NCBI GenBank assembly: GCA_907163375.1
Contig: CAJQUW010008939.1
Location: 62,001 to 126,000 of the forward strand
DNA: 64,000 bases
Source of the DNA: Prostheceraeus crozeri
Lineage: Eukaryota; Platyhelminthes; Polycladida; Euryleptidae
Direction of reading: 5' to 3'
The notes beneath the pieces were generated by a model that was not told where the DNA came from, searched no databases, and was given only the letters and a program-made list of their open reading frames with translations. Positions 8,698 to 15,627 of this stretch are shown in pieces; within the stretch, counting starts at the first letter, position 1, and each line of letters starts with the position of its first letter. Made by a program: the position numbers and the translations under genes.

Positions 8698-9513
8698 ATG
8701 ATGTTAACAAATGTTGGCGGGTGTGCTTACACACCGAATAATCAAGAATCAGAAATAGAACTAGACAACTATATCATGAAAACTGGAGACATTTTAACAG
8801 GTCCGTTACATCTTTCTATTCTTCCACAACAAAGTACTGAGTTAGCAAATAAAGAATATGTTGATAAACAGTTCGATAGAATTGTGTCACTGCTGTCTCC
8901 TCTAATGAAAGAAACAAAGCTTCTAAAGCAGAATGATGAAAGACTGCAAGAAAAGCTAACAGACCTAAGTAGCAAACATGGAAATATAGAAGCAGATATA
9001 ACAAAACTTCATAAAAAAATAACAGAACATTCAAAACTTGTGATCCTGTTATCACTAAATTTAAAGTCTGCCATTGCAAAGAATACAAAACAAAATATAC
9101 AACTGAAAGAAGAGTTAGAAAAAGTAAGCGAAAAGAATCGAAAATTATTACAACACTTACAACAGCTGCAATCCACATTCCAAAAAAGTGTTGGTGAATT
9201 AAGTAGCCGTATCACACAACAAGTAAAGCAAATGAACAGAATGATAAATGAAGTTAAAGCACTTAAACAAAAGGTTAGTGAATTGAAGACCCTTAAAACG
9301 AATTTAGATAAAGGAAATAAGGAACAGTTGAATGCTATTAAAGTTCAATTGGCCGCTCTTAAAACAGAAGTAAAGAAAAGTGAGAAAAAAATAGAAGTAA
9401 ATGAAAAAGAAATTAAAGTACATCACACGCTGCTTGACGCAATAGATAAAGTGCAACAGGCAATTAATAAAGTTACCGCGAAGTTGTTGTCCATACACAA
9501 ACGTAAATCTTAA
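8698..9513 (+). CDS. Fibre-like trimeric coiled-coil protein
   Basis: A 271-residue protein. Near the N-terminus (residues about 27-57) it has MKTGDILTGPLHL followed by STELANKEYVDKQ. This is the pattern of phage tail-fibre and collar proteins (GD.LTGPL...P....ANK.YVD), also met in some eukaryotic virus fibres. From residue 60 on it is almost pure heptad coiled coil, rich in K, E, Q and L, up to a basic end (IHKRKS). No globular receptor-binding head is visible at the C-terminus. It lies at the head of the forward cluster of virion genes (membrane-active protein, major capsid, pX-like protein). A surface fibre or spike anchored by its N-terminus is the best guess. An internal scaffold is the alternative. 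Confidence 0.7.
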   Translation: MMLTNVGGCAYTPNNQESEIELDNYIMKTGDILTGPLHLSILPQQSTELANKEYVDKQFDRIVSLLSPLMKETKLLKQNDERLQEKLTDLSSKHGNIEADITKLHKKITEHSKLVILLSLNLKSAIAKNTKQNIQLKEELEKVSEKNRKLLQHLQQLQSTFQKSVGELSSRITQQVKQMNRMINEVKALKQKVSELKTLKTNLDKGNKEQLNAIKVQLAALKTEVKKSEKKIEVNEKEIKVHHTLLDAIDKVQQAINKVTAKLLSIHKRKS

Positions 9514-9541
9514 TAGAACCTTGTTCAGAGGCTTTAGCCGA
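9514..9541 (+). promoter_or_regulatory. 28-nt 3' motif, copy 1
   Basis: The bases directly after the fibre stop codon, TAGAACCTTGTTCAGAGGCT followed by TTAGCCGA, recur exactly after the next gene's stop at 10044. GGCTTTAGCC inside it can form a small stem. Candidate 3'-end processing or termination signal. Confidence 0.6.
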
Positions 9542-9575
9542 TCGGCCCCAAAAGTCAAATTTAAGCTTAAAAAAA

Positions 9576-10043
9576 ATGCCTATAATTTATAAACACAATC
9601 TTAAGCATTTTGCTTCAAATAATAAAATTGCTCATGAACCACGTATGAATCCTGTGTACCATTATGATAGTGTAGAAACTGTTGGAACAAAGTTCCTAGG
9701 CACTGCAGGTGCCGTCCAAACAGAAGGAGCTGGCATCTTTTCTGGTATCGGCAGTATCGTTAACTTGATTAAAAATAATAAAGATTTGATTTCATCTGCT
9801 GCTAAAGGAGCAGCTGCTATAGGTAGTACAGCTAGTGCAATATCGAATGCTGTTAAGTCACAAAACGAATTAAAGCAACTAGAAGCTATTCGCAAACTTA
9901 GGAATGATGCAAAAGAAATGCAAAAAGACAAAAAGCTCTCAGAGGAAACAAAAAACAAAATTGCTAAATTAGCGAAGATGGAAAGTAAACATGATGAAAA
10001 AACAATTGACGAAATGAGAGGAAATGGTCTAGCAAAATTCTAG
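9576..10043 (+). CDS. pVI-like membrane-active minor capsid protein
   Basis: A 155-residue protein starting behind GCTTAAAAAAA. The centre (residues about 45-90) is a glycine/alanine-rich amphipathic stretch, GIFSGIGSIVNLIKNN then SAAKGAAAIGSTASAI. It is followed by a strongly charged helix. This layout resembles adenovirus pVI and the membrane-active capsid proteins described in adintoviruses, which disrupt the endosome during entry. The C-terminus contains MRGNG at residues 147-151. It fits the adenain cleavage consensus (M/I/L)XGX-G, so the element's own protease (13291-13716) could trim it. It sits directly upstream of the major capsid gene. No clear membrane-spanning helix is present. 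Confidence 0.65.
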   Translation: MPIIYKHNLKHFASNNKIAHEPRMNPVYHYDSVETVGTKFLGTAGAVQTEGAGIFSGIGSIVNLIKNNKDLISSAAKGAAAIGSTASAISNAVKSQNELKQLEAIRKLRNDAKEMQKDKKLSEETKNKIAKLAKMESKHDEKTIDEMRGNGLAKF

Positions 10044-10071
10044 TAGAACCTTGTTCAGAGGCTTTAGCCGA
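10044..10071 (+). promoter_or_regulatory. 28-nt 3' motif, copy 2
   Basis: Exact repeat of 9514-9541, again starting at the first base after a stop codon. The conservation outside coding sequence between two adjacent genes implies function or a gene-cassette duplication. Confidence 0.6.
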
Positions 10072-10106
10072 GTATCAAACTGATTTTTTTCTAATAAAAA
10101 AATATA

Positions 10107-11441
10107 ATGGCAACTCTGATTGAAAGCAAATTTAGATTAGATGATCCCCCGTTCATTACTTACAATCAAAAAAAGAATGACTATATAAGAATTGCTATGA
10201 ACCCCGGTTCTTCAGGTAGAGTGAATACAGGAGGCGATTTAATTTTTGAAGTTGACAATCAACAAAGTTATTTATATTTACCCGATTCATTTTTACACTG
10301 TGAATATTCTCTTTATTCTGATGCTGATTTTACAACACCATTACCGGCTACGGATAATATTACATTAGAAAACAATTTCTTCCCAAGATTATTCACACAA
10401 ATGCGTTTAGATGTTGCAACACAAAATATAGAAACCATAAGTGATTCACCTGGCATTATTGATTCAATGCTTCGATTTGTAACAATAGGTGAAAATACTA
10501 AAATGCATGAAATCGAAGGATGGTTTCCTGATAACCATACCGGCATACTTAAAGATGATTTAACTCACACTGGAACAGATTCAACAGGAATTGCGAAAGA
10601 TGTAGAAAACATAGTGAAACAGTTAAACAGTACACAAAATAGCTCATACCAGAAAAGACGCAATTTTAATAATAAAAGTAAACAAACTGTTGATTGGTCA
10701 TTGTCTCCATTATTCGGGTATTTAGATTACAATAAAATATCATGTCAATTGAAATTCAAACTCATAGTTCATCGCACTGTAAATAATGAAGCAATATTTT
10801 ATGGAAAGGCTGGGAAGAAAGCATACCTAAAAATTGATAGACTTGAATGGTGGATTAAGCACATTACTCCTAGTTTAGAGGTTGAAACAACTATTACGAA
10901 AAGATTAAATACGAACAAACCAATTCCAGTAAGTTTTTTGAAGCGTACCGCGAGCTCTGTCACGTTTACCGAACAAAGATTTAACTGGCATTTCACAAGG
11001 ACATCAAATACTCCAAGATATTTTTTGCTCACTTTTCAAAAGAATGAAACAGCCAGTTTTGATAAGAACAATAGTCTTTTCCATATTAATTCAATTCGAA
11101 GTTTACAAATTTCATTAAATCAAACACGTTATCCTATCGATCCATTAAGATTTGATAACACCAATAATCAGTTTATGGAAGGATATGACGCTTATAGAAA
11201 TCTATGCCGACAATTTGGAGTAGAAGCACAATTAAATCCTGTAGATTGGAAGAATTTATATACTGTCTTATGCTTTGATTTAAGCGCACAATCGGAAGAT
11301 ATTATTAAGAATGGTTGTGATGTGACAATTAATATTGAAAAGACAAATTCTACAACCTCATTGATGGTTTATGGTTTATTGCTAGAAGACGCCGAATATT
11401 CTATTGAAATTCTTAATGGAAAAATGGCTAGGATAGGCTAA
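10107..11441 (+). CDS. Major capsid protein (double jelly-roll) candidate
   Basis: An intact 444-residue protein matching the pattern of the long capsid-type protein of invertebrate Polintons. Visible signatures include WSLSPLFGYLDYNK near residue 200, KIDRLEWWIKHITPS near 245, and NTPRYFLLTFQKN near 305 followed by NNSLFHINSIRSLQISLNQTRYP. The C-terminus has TVLCFDLSAQ and TTSLMVYGLLLED. The alternation of beta strands and loops suits the hexon-like double jelly-roll that forms the trimeric capsomers. Size is slightly below the usual 500-600 residues of Polinton major capsid proteins. It lies between the pVI-like and pX-like genes, as expected for a virion cluster. The start is behind AATAAAAAAATATA. 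Family assignment rests on recognised motifs, not an alignment. Confidence 0.8.
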   Translation: MATLIESKFRLDDPPFITYNQKKNDYIRIAMNPGSSGRVNTGGDLIFEVDNQQSYLYLPDSFLHCEYSLYSDADFTTPLPATDNITLENNFFPRLFTQMRLDVATQNIETISDSPGIIDSMLRFVTIGENTKMHEIEGWFPDNHTGILKDDLTHTGTDSTGIAKDVENIVKQLNSTQNSSYQKRRNFNNKSKQTVDWSLSPLFGYLDYNKISCQLKFKLIVHRTVNNEAIFYGKAGKKAYLKIDRLEWWIKHITPSLEVETTITKRLNTNKPIPVSFLKRTASSVTFTEQRFNWHFTRTSNTPRYFLLTFQKNETASFDKNNSLFHINSIRSLQISLNQTRYPIDPLRFDNTNNQFMEGYDAYRNLCRQFGVEAQLNPVDWKNLYTVLCFDLSAQSEDIIKNGCDVTINIEKTNSTTSLMVYGLLLEDAEYSIEILNGKMARIG

Positions 11442-11452
11442 AGTCTCTGAAC
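11436..11452 (-). promoter_or_regulatory. Inverted partial copy of the 3' motif
   Basis: GGCTAAAGTCTCTGAAC overlaps the capsid stop codon. It is the reverse complement, with one mismatch, of the core of the 28-nt motif at 9514 and 10044. All three copies therefore sit at gene ends. Confidence 0.45.
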
Positions 11453-11499
11453 AAAAAGTGATAGGCTAAACCAAAGACTATAAATTTTTTTATTAAAAA

Positions 11500-11973
11500 A
11501 TGGCGCAAGTGAATAATAAAACGGTTGAATTAAAACTACGTAACATCATTGACAAAAATACCCCTAAAACTATTACGATTAACAAAAGGAAGTATTACAT
11601 AAGTAAACCAATGATAGAGAATATCAAATTACAAGAAGAAAAGAATGGTGGAATTCTCCCATTAATTCCGCTAATCATAGGTGGTATAGCAGCAGCAGGA
11701 AGTGTTGCAGGTGGGACAGCTGGTATTGTCCAGGCAGTAAATAAAAATAAAGCAGAGAAGGCAGCATTAGAAGAGCAAAAACGTCATAATAGGGAGTTAG
11801 AGAAAGCTGCTAGAGGTGAGGGAATAGTAGATAATTTTATTAGTAAATTAAATTTAGCTAATGAAGGGAAACGAGTTCTTAAAAATGTCCTACACAATAT
11901 TGATGATTTGATTCAAATAAAAGAAACAAAAGACGGATCTGGCATATATCTAAATCCTAGTATGGTGCGATAA
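11500..11973 (+). CDS. pX-like membrane-associated minor capsid protein
   Basis: A 157-residue protein starting behind TTATTAAAAA. After a basic N-terminus (ITINKRKYYISKP) comes the hydrophobic glycine-rich stretch GGILPLIPLIIGGIAAAG then SVAGGTAGIV (residues about 50-76). This type is found in adenovirus core protein X-like and other membrane-active proteins of adintoviruses and Polintons. A charged coiled segment (KNKAEKAALEEQKRHNRELE) follows. IIGGI at 59-63 matches the adenain type I cleavage pattern but lies inside the hydrophobic stretch, so may be chance. It is probably an internal virion protein contacting DNA or membrane. It is separated from the integrase fusion gene by 16 bp, suggesting tight co-expression. 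Confidence 0.65.
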   Translation: MAQVNNKTVELKLRNIIDKNTPKTITINKRKYYISKPMIENIKLQEEKNGGILPLIPLIIGGIAAAGSVAGGTAGIVQAVNKNKAEKAALEEQKRHNRELEKAARGEGIVDNFISKLNLANEGKRVLKNVLHNIDDLIQIKETKDGSGIYLNPSMVR

Positions 11974-11989
11974 GATTTAATCTTTAAAA

Positions 11990-13294
11990 ATGAATTTGAA
12001 TAACTTAAGAATTTCAAATCTAGATCTAATGGATTATCTCTTAAAAGGTGACAAGAACAAAGTTCCACACCACACCGGAGGTGATATACAAAAAGCATTA
12101 GAAAACTTTCCTGGTTTTATTTGGGCAAAGTATAAAGGTGAAAAACATATTCCAAATCATAATTTTACTGGCCCCGGCACAAGATTAGATTTAAGATTAA
12201 ACGATGATGACACGCCTAGAGAAAATAGTAAACCAATAAATAGAGTAGACGCCGCCGCTTATAAACATGATTTAGCTTATCGTAATCATGACCTAAGTTC
12301 TCGACATGAAGCAGATAAGAAAATGATACAAGAATTAGATAGTATTCAAAATCCTACATTTAGAGAAAGAATTGAAAGAATGTTTGTTAAGAAAGCTTTA
12401 CAAGCAAAAATGCTTTTTGGGCAGGGGATAGATGAAACGGCAGCAAAGCTGTCTGAGAGCAACGCTCGAACCTACGCGTCCGAAATGTCGAATGACCCAA
12501 GCCGCTATGCGTCTGAAATTCACAAGGAATACAGAAAGCCGAAATATCTATTGAAGGTAAAAGTATTTAATAAAGATGATATTTGGAGTGCTGATCTAAT
12601 AAATATGCCTAATGAAAGAGGGTTTAAGTACGCATTGACCGTTATAGATTTATATACACGATATGCTTGGGTAAAGCCTTTAAAAAACAAAAGTGGTCTG
12701 TCAGTTAAATATGCGTTTGAAGAAATCTTTAAAGAAAGTTTTAGAAAGCCAAAAAAGCTATTCGTTGATAAAGGGTCCGAATTTTATAACCGAAATGTAA
12801 AGCCACTATTTGAAACTGTTTATTCAACTGAAAATGCAGGAAAGGCTGTAGTAATAGAGCGCTTTAATAGATCATTAAAAAATAAAATTTTCAAGAAATT
12901 TACTCAGCAAGGAAATCAGAAATGGTTGAAGATATTACCAGGAGTTGTAGAAGAGTATAACAATAAGATTCATTCAGGTATTGAAGAAACTCCAAAGAAT
13001 GCTTCTGACGACCCTGATTTAATACGAAAGAAAATATTCGAAAATAATTATTCGAATGAGAGTAATCCGAATTTACAGAAACGTAAGCCGAAATTTAAAA
13101 TTGGGGATAGGGTACGAATATTTAAATACAAGAATAAATTTGAAAAAGGCTTTGTTGGCTATTGGACTAAAGAGATATTTGAAGTTTCTAAAATAAATCA
13201 AACTTATCCGTTTACTTATGAAATTATAGATTTAGATAATGAGGATATTAAAGGTAGATTCTATGAAAACGAATTACAGAAAACCGAGCTTTAA
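11990..13294 (+). CDS. Phospholipase A2 - retroviral-type integrase fusion
   Basis: An open 434-residue frame with two domains. Residues about 30-145 form a parvovirus VP1-like phospholipase A2: calcium loop TGPGTRLD at 60-67, then catalytic YKHDLAY with His93 and Asp94. Residues about 185-434 form an rve integrase: Asp202 (WSADLINM), Asp260 (LFVDKGSEF), Glu290 (VIERFNRSLKNK), and a C-terminal SH3/chromo-like part (KFKIGDRVRIF...GYWTKEIFEV). The usual N-terminal HHCC zinc domain is missing. Only 29 residues separate Asp260 from Glu290, where 35 is usual, so the catalytic core may be damaged. LFGQG at 142-146 fits the adenain consensus and lies exactly between the domains. About 12430-12535 is clearly more GC-rich than both sides, as if the junction came from elsewhere. 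It starts behind CTTTAAAA. Confidence 0.88.
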   Translation: MNLNNLRISNLDLMDYLLKGDKNKVPHHTGGDIQKALENFPGFIWAKYKGEKHIPNHNFTGPGTRLDLRLNDDDTPRENSKPINRVDAAAYKHDLAYRNHDLSSRHEADKKMIQELDSIQNPTFRERIERMFVKKALQAKMLFGQGIDETAAKLSESNARTYASEMSNDPSRYASEIHKEYRKPKYLLKVKVFNKDDIWSADLINMPNERGFKYALTVIDLYTRYAWVKPLKNKSGLSVKYAFEEIFKESFRKPKKLFVDKGSEFYNRNVKPLFETVYSTENAGKAVVIERFNRSLKNKIFKKFTQQGNQKWLKILPGVVEEYNNKIHSGIEETPKNASDDPDLIRKKIFENNYSNESNPNLQKRKPKFKIGDRVRIFKYKNKFEKGFVGYWTKEIFEVSKINQTYPFTYEIIDLDNEDIKGRFYENELQKTEL

Positions 13295-13716
13295 TTATCA
13301 TTGTTTAACTCTAACATTATATCTAGAAATGGTACTCCTTTTTGTAATTTGTACAAAACGTATAAACATAATTGACCACAATAGGTAGTGCCTGGTGTTT
13401 GAATTTGAAACGTATTGTATGTTCCCGTTCCAAGTAATTCTTTTACTTCATTTGTAGGTGGAAGTCCGTATGAGTCAAAATAATAATTATCTCCGTTTTT
13501 ACTAAAGATACCTGCTGACCAATGTACGCCGTTTTGGTCTGAAGTGTGAAGATTCGTTATGAAATTTACAGTTGGCTTATTTTTGATCAATTGTAATTCG
13601 TCTCTCATTAAAACATGAAAGTTCTTTATTCCTAATTGATTAGCAATTTTCTTTAGGTCGAAATTCGTTGTTGTCTGTGTTCCATAATGCTTTAAGAAGT
13701 CATTTATGTTATTCAT
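13291..13716 (-). CDS. Adenain-like cysteine protease (PRO)
   Basis: I start at the ATG at 13716 (TGTAAAATG), giving 141 residues, short like other Polinton proteases. The catalytic triad pattern of the adenovirus/Ulp1 fold is visible: His65 in GVHWSAGIF, Asp81 in YYFDSYG, and Cys113 in YCGQLCLYVLY. Gln106 lies seven residues before the cysteine as the oxyanion-hole residue. It should mature virion proteins at (M/I/L)XGX-G type sites. Such sites appear in the pVI-like protein and between the two domains of the PLA2-integrase protein. The gene is convergent with the integrase and overlaps its stop by four bases. A longer start at 13764 adds 16 residues that look unlike a protease N-terminus. 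Confidence 0.88.
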   Translation of the reverse strand: MNNINDFLKHYGTQTTTNFDLKKIANQLGIKNFHVLMRDELQLIKNKPTVNFITNLHTSDQNGVHWSAGIFSKNGDNYYFDSYGLPPTNEVKELLGTGTYNTFQIQTPGTTYCGQLCLYVLYKLQKGVPFLDIMLELNNDN

Positions 13717-13945
13717 TTTACATGAGATAAATTCTATTTCAGAAATGACACAAAAGAATTGCACAATCTGTATGACTCAGGGCTTTTGTTGCCTCTAGCG
13801 CATTATGCATGACACCATTGTCTGCCACAAGCAGTAGCGGTTGCCATTAGGAGCTGATGCTGCCGCGTATTGTCAATTTTCATTCTCTCTGTGAGTGTTC
13901 TACGTGACTGTGTCTTTCACGATTCATCTGCAAAAGTGTAATATT
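13717..13945. promoter_or_regulatory. Divergent control region of protease and 202-aa gene
   Basis: A 229-bp spacer between divergent genes. It is noticeably more GC-rich than the rest of the element (13780-13900) and has no A-run directly before the forward ATG. It may hold a promoter of another class, for example early or host-type. No clear TATA position can be chosen. Confidence 0.3.
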
Positions 13946-14554
13946 ATGTCTCGACTTACTGAATTCAACAATTTGAGGATGGATATTTTAAAAATCATTA
14001 CAAACGAAGAAGAGAAGAGACGATGTGAAGAAGTTTTCCAAGAGTACAGAAGGAGGAATATTAAGACAAAAGAAGAGGAAGATTATTTATACAAAGAATG
14101 GAGAATTATAGAAACTTTTGAAACATCTTTAACTGCATCTTGTGAATCGTCGTCATCATTTAATTTCAACGAGGAACTGAATAAAGAAGTAACTCTGCCG
14201 ACGCTACGTGGTTTCTTACAAAGAATTGAAAACTACGAAAATCATCATGAGAACAGTAGTTTGAAACTAGCTATCTTGAAGGGACGTGCATTCAAAATTC
14301 TACGTGCGGGAAATACATTTAGTGACTATTTCCAATATTCCCGGAGTTATGTCGCGTTTTTAAGAAGACTTTATAACTTTTATTTACAATATCCGTTCAT
14401 CGCCGATTCTCATGAATCCGCAACATTCTTTAAAATCAATTTTCGTATAATTTCATCGCACATCAAAAATGGACGACGCCGAAAAACATTTGAAGAAATA
14501 ATGCAAACCCCAAGAATGGAAGTCCCAAGAATGGAAAGCCCAATGGAGTTCTGA
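13946..14554 (+). CDS. 202-aa orphan protein
   Basis: I do not recognise this gene. I prefer the ATG at 13946 (MSRLTEFNNLRMDILK). A longer frame from 13895 is possible. It is helical and charged (EEEKRRCEEVFQEYRRRNIKTKEEEDYLYKEW), with a serine-rich linker (SCESSSSFNF) near residue 70. A second helical part is rich in aromatics (DYFQYSRSYVAFLRRLYNFYLQYPFI). It ends in three short imperfect repeats (TPRMEVPRMESPMEF). It is transcribed divergently from the protease, lacks the A-rich leader, and borders the 132-bp repeats. A regulatory or host-interaction protein would fit, but there is no motif to prove it. Confidence 0.6.
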   Translation: MSRLTEFNNLRMDILKIITNEEEKRRCEEVFQEYRRRNIKTKEEEDYLYKEWRIIETFETSLTASCESSSSFNFNEELNKEVTLPTLRGFLQRIENYENHHENSSLKLAILKGRAFKILRAGNTFSDYFQYSRSYVAFLRRLYNFYLQYPFIADSHESATFFKINFRIISSHIKNGRRRKTFEEIMQTPRMEVPRMESPMEF

Positions 14555-14579
14555 TAGTCTCAAATGTAACATTCTCACC

Positions 14580-15016
14580 ATGTCTCCTATCGAGGAGACA
14601 TTTCTTGACATTTTGTAAGTGTGTCAATTCATACACACTACTAATATCATTATATAGTAATGCAAATGTCTCCTGGATAGGAGACTTTTTCAAATTTAAT
14701 TACAGAGTAAAATCTCTCCTAACCAGGAGACATTTCTTGACATTTTGTAAATGTGTCAATTCATACACACTACTAATATCATTATATAGTAATGCAAATG
14801 TCTCCTGGATAGGAGACTTTTTCAAATTTAATTACAGAGTAAAATCTCTCCTAACCAGGAGACATTTCTTGACATTTTGTAAATGTGTCAATTCATACAC
14901 ACTACTAATATCATTATATAGTAATGCAAATGTCTCCTGGATAGGAGACTTTTTCAAATTTAATTACAGAGTAAAATCTCTCCTAACCAGGAGACATTTC
15001 TTGACATTTTGTAAAT
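14580..15016 (+). repeat. 132-bp tandem repeats with palindromes
   Basis: A unit of exactly 132 bp starts at 14599, 14731, 14863 and 14995 (the last one partial), almost identical each time. Each unit carries hairpins: GTCTCCTGGATAGGAGAC (7-bp stem) and TCTCCTAACCAGGAGA (6-bp stem). The array opens with the palindrome at 14580-14601 (9-bp stem around ATCG). Because 132 is a multiple of three, a frame stays open through the array. I take it as non-coding. It may serve as origin, enhancer or packaging signal next to the right terminal repeat. Confidence 0.93.
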
Positions 15017-15191
15017 TACTGTTGAAAATGTGCAAATATTGTGTATGTAATTTCGCGTCAATTTTGTTGAATAAGAAACAATTTTGTGCAAAAATGGTTG
15101 ATTTTACATAACGGTTATAAAGGGGCTGATGGTGTAGCTGACGGGTTTTCGCCTTTCATCACTTTTGGGTTTTCAGCGGAATTGTGTTACA

Positions 15192-15372
15192 TCACATTCT
15201 TAGCTATCGTCCATCTCTTTCTTAATTTATTATAATGTTCTAGTTTAAGTAATAATTGGGCTTCCTTATCTTTCATGTACCTGACTCTATCTTTGTGTTT
15301 TGCTATATCCATTTCATATGATAATGAAGGATATAAAGGGGCTGATGGTTCTTTTGTTTTTTCATCTTCCAT
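15192..15372 (-). pseudogene. 5' copy of the two-span membrane gene inside right TIR
   Basis: The right terminal repeat contains the start of the first gene. It has an ATG at 15372, behind CATTTAAAA, and about 60 matching codons, then leaves homology at 15192. It shows the true start of the left gene and gives only a truncated product here. A second copy of the word TATAAAGGGGCTGATGG occurs at 15117-15133. Confidence 0.75.
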
Positions 15373-15429
15373 TTTTAAATGAATATTTTTGTTCATGGGT
15401 CATAAACATTGTATTTTTCCCATTTCGCA

Positions 15430-15565
15430 TCTATTTTAGCTGTTTTTTTATAAATTTCAGGAGGACCCTATTTTTTTGTATTTTTTCATTTTTTGTATCT
15501 ATTTTAGCTGTTTTTTTATAAATTTCAGGAGGACCCTATTTTTTTGTATTTTTTCATTTTTTGTA
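15430..15565 (+). repeat. Two 68-bp tandem copies in the TIR
   Basis: 15430-15497 and 15498-15565 are identical or nearly so, T-rich, each beginning TCTATTTTAGCTG and ending TTTTCATTTTTTGTA. Tandem copies inside terminal repeats are common in Polintons. Confidence 0.9.
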
Positions 15566-15627
15566 TCTACCTAGGTGTGGGATTCGGTGCTGAGCGAAGC
15601 GATGCGCCGAATCCTATACCCTATACT

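Larger units (their letters stand above)
1..15627. mobile_element. Polinton/Maverick (adintovirus-like) element, left end cut by window edge
   Basis: The segment carries the hallmark gene set of animal Polintons/adintoviruses: protein-primed family B DNA polymerase, retroviral-type integrase, A32-like packaging ATPase, adenain-like cysteine protease and a major capsid candidate, bounded by inverted repeats. Positions 1-153 are the inverted copy of 15192-15344. The right repeat continues to a proposed terminus at 15627, where the inward-read end begins AGTATAGGGTATAGG, fitting the AG start usual for Polintons. By symmetry about 283 bp of the left end lie outside the window, giving a full length near 15.9 kb. 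The 6-bp target duplication (candidate ACTGCC at 15628-15633) cannot be checked. Polymerase, protease and major capsid frames are open, but three genes in the left 3 kb carry lesions, so the copy looks recent but damaged. Confidence 0.93.
15192..15627 (-). repeat. Right terminal inverted repeat of the Polinton
   Basis: Inverted relative to 1-153 over 15192-15344 and then continuing outward to a predicted end at 15627. The outer segment holds two 68-bp tandem copies and an imperfect palindrome (GGATTCGG...CCGAATCC, 15580-15614) next to the terminus AGTATAGGGTATAGG (read inward). The exact end is inferred from the AG rule of Polintons, not from a checked target duplication. Confidence 0.7.

Noticed and set aside
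8769..9558. Several long minus-strand frames opposite the fibre and pVI-like genes
   Set aside because: They are antisense shadows of lysine/glutamate-rich coiled-coil coding sequence.
10044..10071. Canonical histone 3' stem-loop
   Set aside because: The stem is only four base pairs and the sequence order differs from the histone consensus, so I keep it as an unnamed motif.
14580..15016. CRISPR array
   Set aside because: The 132-bp repeats have no unique spacers and lie in a eukaryotic element.
14605..15111. 168-codon open frame across the 132-bp repeats
   Set aside because: It is open only because the unit length is a multiple of three. The translation is a perfect repeat with no start leader and no family likeness.
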